Shown here: positions 3,287 to 6,179 of the stretch, piece by piece
How the letters are laid out: each line of letters starts with the position of its first letter
How positions within the stretch are numbered: the stretch's first letter is position 1
NCBI GenBank assembly: GCA_955651875.1
Contig: CATPAP010000004.1
Span: 1-6,179 of the forward strand
From: Candidatus Dormiibacterota bacterium
GTDB taxonomy: Bacteria > Chloroflexota > Dormibacteria > Aeolococcales > Aeolococcaceae
Direction of reading: 5' to 3'
DNA: 6,179 nt
Position numbers and translations under genes: made by a program
Notes under the pieces: model-generated
What the model saw: the letters and a program-made list of their open reading frames with translations, nothing else
Database searches by the model: none
What the model was told of the DNA's origin: nothing

Positions 3287-6179
3287 ATGACGGTGCCGGA
3301 CAGTGCTACGCCATATCCCACCGTCGATCCGCGCCCGCACTTCCCGTCGCTCGAGGAGGCTGTGCTCGCGTACTGGGAGCGCGACCACACCTTCCTCGCG
3401 TCCATCGAGCAGCGCAGCGCAGCTCGGGAGTTCGTCTTCTACGACGGCCCGCCATTCGCCAACGGCCTGCCCCATTACGGACATCTGTTGACCGGGTTCG
3501 TCAAGGACGCGGTGCCTCGCTACAAGACGATGCAGGGATATCGGGTGCCGCGTCGCTTCGGCTGGGACTGCCACGGACTGCCCGCGGAGATGGAGGCGGA
3601 AAGGCAGTTGGGAATCTCCGGGCACCTCGCCATCGCCAGGTACGGGGTGCGCAAGTTCAACGACTTCTGCCGCAGCTCGGTGCTCGAGTACGCGGGTGAA
3701 TGGCGCAGCTACGTCACCCGGCAGGCGCGCTGGGTCGACTTCGAGCGCGAGTACAAGACGATGGACCTCTCCTACATGGAGAGCGTGATGTGGGCTTTCA
3801 AGCAGCTCTGGGATAAGGGGTTGATCTATGAGGGCTACCGCGTCCTGCCGTACTGCTGGGAGTGCGAAACGCCGCTGAGCAATTTCGAGACGCGACTCGA
3901 CGACGCCTACCGCGATCGACAGGACCCGGCGGTCACGGTCATGTTCGCGCTCGATCCAATTAGGGGCGAGGCGCTGCCGACCCACCTGCTGGTGTGGACG
4001 ACGACCCCGTGGACGCTGCCCTCCAACCTGGCCATCGCAGTCGACCCAGCGGCCGACTACGCGGTGTTCGAGGAGGACGGCCACCGCTACATCATCGGTG
4101 CGCGCGCGGTGACCAATTACACCAAGGAGCTCGCCGGGGCGACGAGGACCGGCACGCTGGCGGGCGCCGAGCTCGTCGGTCGCACCTACGCCCCGCTCTT
4201 CGGCTTCTTCGCAGACGAGCCCAACAGCTTTCGCGTGCTCGCCGCCGACTTCATCGCCGAAGACGAAGGCACCGGCGCGGTGCACATGGCGCCCGGTTTC
4301 GGGGAGGACGACCAACGTCTGTGCGAGGCCAACGGGATCCGCGTCGTCGTTCCCGTCGACCAGAGGGGTCGCTTCACCGCCGAGGTGCCGGACTGGCAGG
4401 GGCTGCAGGTCTTCGAGGCCAACCCGCTGATCGTGCGCCGGCTGCGCGAGATGGGCGCACTTGTCCGCCACGAGACGTACGTGCACAGCTATCCGCACTG
4501 CTGGCGCACCGAGACCCCACTGATCTATCGCGCCGTCAACTCGTGGTTCGTCGAGGTCACCGCATTCCGGGACCGGGCCGTTCAGCTCAACCAGGAGATC
4601 AACTGGGTTCCTGCGCACGTGCGTGACGGCGCATTCGGCAGGTGGCTCGGCGGTGCCCGGGACTGGTCGATCAGCCGGAACCGCTTCTGGGGGTCTCCGA
4701 TCCCGGTCTGGAAGAGCGACGACCCCGTGCATCCGCGCGTCGACGTGTATGGATCGCTCGACGAGATCGAGCGCGACTTCGGGGTACGGCCTGACGACCT
4801 CCACCGTCCGGACGTCGACGAGCTCACCCGCCCCAACCCCGACGATCCGAGCGGGCGCTCCACGATGCGACGTGTGGAGGAGGTGCTCGATTGCTGGTTC
4901 GAGTCGGGTTCGATGCCCTACGCGCAGGCCCACTATCCGTTCGAGAACAGCGGCTGGTTCCACTCGCACCTTCCGGCCGATTTCATCGTCGAGTACATCG
5001 GCCAGACCCGCGCCTGGTTCTACAACCTGCACGTGCTGTCCACCGCCATCTTCGACAAGCCGGCGTTCAGCAATTGCGTGGTGCACGGCGTGATCCTCGG
5101 CGACGACGGCCAGAAGATGAGCAAGCGTCTGCGCAACTACCCAGATCCGGAGCAGATGTTCGGCAAGCACGGGGCCGATGCGGTGCGCTGGTCGCTGCTC
5201 AACTCACCGGTGCTCCGCGGCCAGGACCTGGTGGTCACCGAGACCGCGATCAGCGACGGCCTCAGGCAGGTGGTCATCCCGATGTGGCAGGCGTACAGGT
5301 TCTTCTGCGAGTACGCCAACATCGATGGCTACCGCGCTGTGCTGCGCACCGACGCGGGTGGGGTCCTCGATCGGTACATCCTCGCCAAGACAGGCGAGCT
5401 CGTCGGGGCCGTTGCGGCCCACATGGACGCATACGACCTGTACGCGTCCTGCCGCGTCATCACCACGTTCATCAACGACGTGCTCGACAACTGGTACATC
5501 CGGCGCAGCCGCGAGCGCGTCTGGGCCAGCGGCTTCACCGACGACAAGCGCGACTGCTACGACACGCTGTACACCGTGCTGACGACGCTGTGCAGGGTGG
5601 CCGCGCCGCTGCTTCCGATGATCACCGAGACCGTGTACCGCGGCCTGTCCGATGAGCGCAGCGTTCACCTCACCGACTTCCCAGAGCCGCAGCAGCTCCC
5701 CGCGGACGACGGCCTGGTCACCGCGATGGACACTGTGCGCGAGGTGTGCTCGGCGGTGCTGTCGGTGCGCAGCGCGGCGGATCTGCGGGTGCGCCTGCCG
5801 CTGCCGTCGGTCACCGTGGCCGTTGCGGATCCCGGACTCCTCGAGCCATACCGGGAGCTGATCGCCGACGAAGTCAACGTCAAGGAGGTGCGGCTCTCCA
5901 ACGACGTCGACGGCATCACGCGCCGCGTGCTGGCGATCAACGCCGGCGTCATCGGACCGCGCCTCGGTCCGTCTGCGCAGTCTGTCTTCGCCGCGGCGCG
6001 ACGCGGTGAGTGGACCTCCACCGAGAACGGAGTCGAGATCGCCGAGCAGCATCTCGGCCCCGACGAGTACACGCTTGCCATCCGCCCCAAGGACGAGTCG
6101 AGCACCCGTGTGCTCGACTCCGGCACCGGGGCGGTCAGCGTCGACCTGGTGGTCACGCCAGCCCTGGAGCGTGAAGGAC
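3287..6179 (+). CDS. ileS: Isoleucyl-tRNA synthetase, type 2 (3' end cut by window edge)
   Basis: This class Ia synthetase charges tRNA-Ile with isoleucine using ATP in the cytoplasm, and its CP1 domain hydrolyses mischarged Val-tRNA-Ile. Visible motifs: HYGH, the HIGH signature, at 63-66 after GPPFANGLP; WTTTPWTLPSN (237-247) and GTGAVHMAPGFGEDD (328-342) of the editing domain, with the conserved His and final Asp present; DWSISRNRFWG (459-469); WFESGSMPYAQ (537-547); KMSKR (610-614) followed by LRNYPDP; an anticodon-binding helical domain from about 695; and, from about 815, a C-terminal region resembling the DUF5915 extension of type 2 enzymes. HYGH, KMSKRLRNYPDP and this extension place it with the eukaryote-like IleS2 branch. 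Of 964 visible codons none is a stop; roughly 70-120 residues should be missing. The start could be ATG 3287 or the in-frame GTG 3293. It lies 40 bp after the septum gene. All catalytic motifs look intact. Confidence 0.97.
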   Translation, partial: MTVPDSATPYPTVDPRPHFPSLEEAVLAYWERDHTFLASIEQRSAAREFVFYDGPPFANGLPHYGHLLTGFVKDAVPRYKTMQGYRVPRRFGWDCHGLPAEMEAERQLGISGHLAIARYGVRKFNDFCRSSVLEYAGEWRSYVTRQARWVDFEREYKTMDLSYMESVMWAFKQLWDKGLIYEGYRVLPYCWECETPLSNFETRLDDAYRDRQDPAVTVMFALDPIRGEALPTHLLVWTTTPWTLPSNLAIAVDPAADYAVFEEDGHRYIIGARAVTNYTKELAGATRTGTLAGAELVGRTYAPLFGFFADEPNSFRVLAADFIAEDEGTGAVHMAPGFGEDDQRLCEANGIRVVVPVDQRGRFTAEVPDWQGLQVFEANPLIVRRLREMGALVRHETYVHSYPHCWRTETPLIYRAVNSWFVEVTAFRDRAVQLNQEINWVPAHVRDGAFGRWLGGARDWSISRNRFWGSPIPVWKSDDPVHPRVDVYGSLDEIERDFGVRPDDLHRPDVDELTRPNPDDPSGRSTMRRVEEVLDCWFESGSMPYAQAHYPFENSGWFHSHLPADFIVEYIGQTRAWFYNLHVLSTAIFDKPAFSNCVVHGVILGDDGQKMSKRLRNYPDPEQMFGKHGADAVRWSLLNSPVLRGQDLVVTETAISDGLRQVVIPMWQAYRFFCEYANIDGYRAVLRTDAGGVLDRYILAKTGELVGAVAAHMDAYDLYASCRVITTFINDVLDNWYIRRSRERVWASGFTDDKRDCYDTLYTVLTTLCRVAAPLLPMITETVYRGLSDERSVHLTDFPEPQQLPADDGLVTAMDTVREVCSAVLSVRSAADLRVRLPLPSVTVAVADPGLLEPYRELIADEVNVKEVRLSNDVDGITRRVLAINAGVIGPRLGPSAQSVFAAARRGEWTSTENGVEIAEQHLGPDEYTLAIRPKDESSTRVLDSGTGAVSVDLVVTPALEREG

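Noticed and set aside
3092..5170. A 692-codon open frame on the minus strand
   Set aside because: It lies antisense to ileS and across the septum-protein tail. Its translation is rich in Arg, His, Val and Ala with no recognisable domain, as expected from a GC-rich shadow frame, and ileS motifs are continuous on the other strand.
5204..6052. A 282-codon minus-strand frame at the right end
   Set aside because: It is a shadow of the anticodon-binding and C-terminal parts of ileS, with no family motif and no ribosome site that I could see.

Overview
This is a high-GC (roughly two-thirds G+C by eye), densely coding piece of bacterial chromosome. It carries housekeeping genes plus one sensor kinase. 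Both ends of the window cut through genes: the histidine kinase on the left and ileS on the right. Three things suggest an actinomycete-like or Chloroflexota/Dormibacterota-like organism: the base composition, TANNNT -10 boxes placed directly before start codons (the leaderless style), and a long type 2 isoleucyl-tRNA synthetase. No marker gene settles the phylum, so this is inference.

Layout from left to right. (1) Bases 1-1654, minus strand: a soluble sensor histidine kinase with two GAF domains, a HisKA domain and a HATPase domain, lacking only its last residues. (2) Bases 1655-1781: a 127-bp divergent intergenic region with a perfect 13-bp tandem repeat, a TCGCGAA direct repeat and a probable mazG promoter. 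(3) Bases 1782-2681, plus strand: a MazG-family NTP pyrophosphohydrolase with an intact N-terminal metal site and an apparently eroded C-terminal repeat. (4) About 2770-3246, plus strand: a small FtsB/DivIC-like protein with one membrane helix, a heptad coiled coil, the family's C-terminal motif and a Ser/Pro/Ala tail. Its frame has no ATG, GTG or TTG before the membrane helix. (5) From 3287 to the window end, plus strand: type 2 isoleucyl-tRNA synthetase (ileS), with 964 codons visible.

The three plus-strand genes serve nucleotide-pool sanitation, division-septum assembly and tRNA charging. They are collinear, but each has its own candidate promoter, so they need not be one operon. The kinase is divergently transcribed and its response regulator is not in the window.

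I see no mobile element, CRISPR array, tRNA, rRNA or new multigene system. The points worth a second look are the non-canonical H-box of the kinase, the missing start of the septum gene, the shared TACGCT-start-codon architecture of mazG and ileS, and the degenerate second MazG half.
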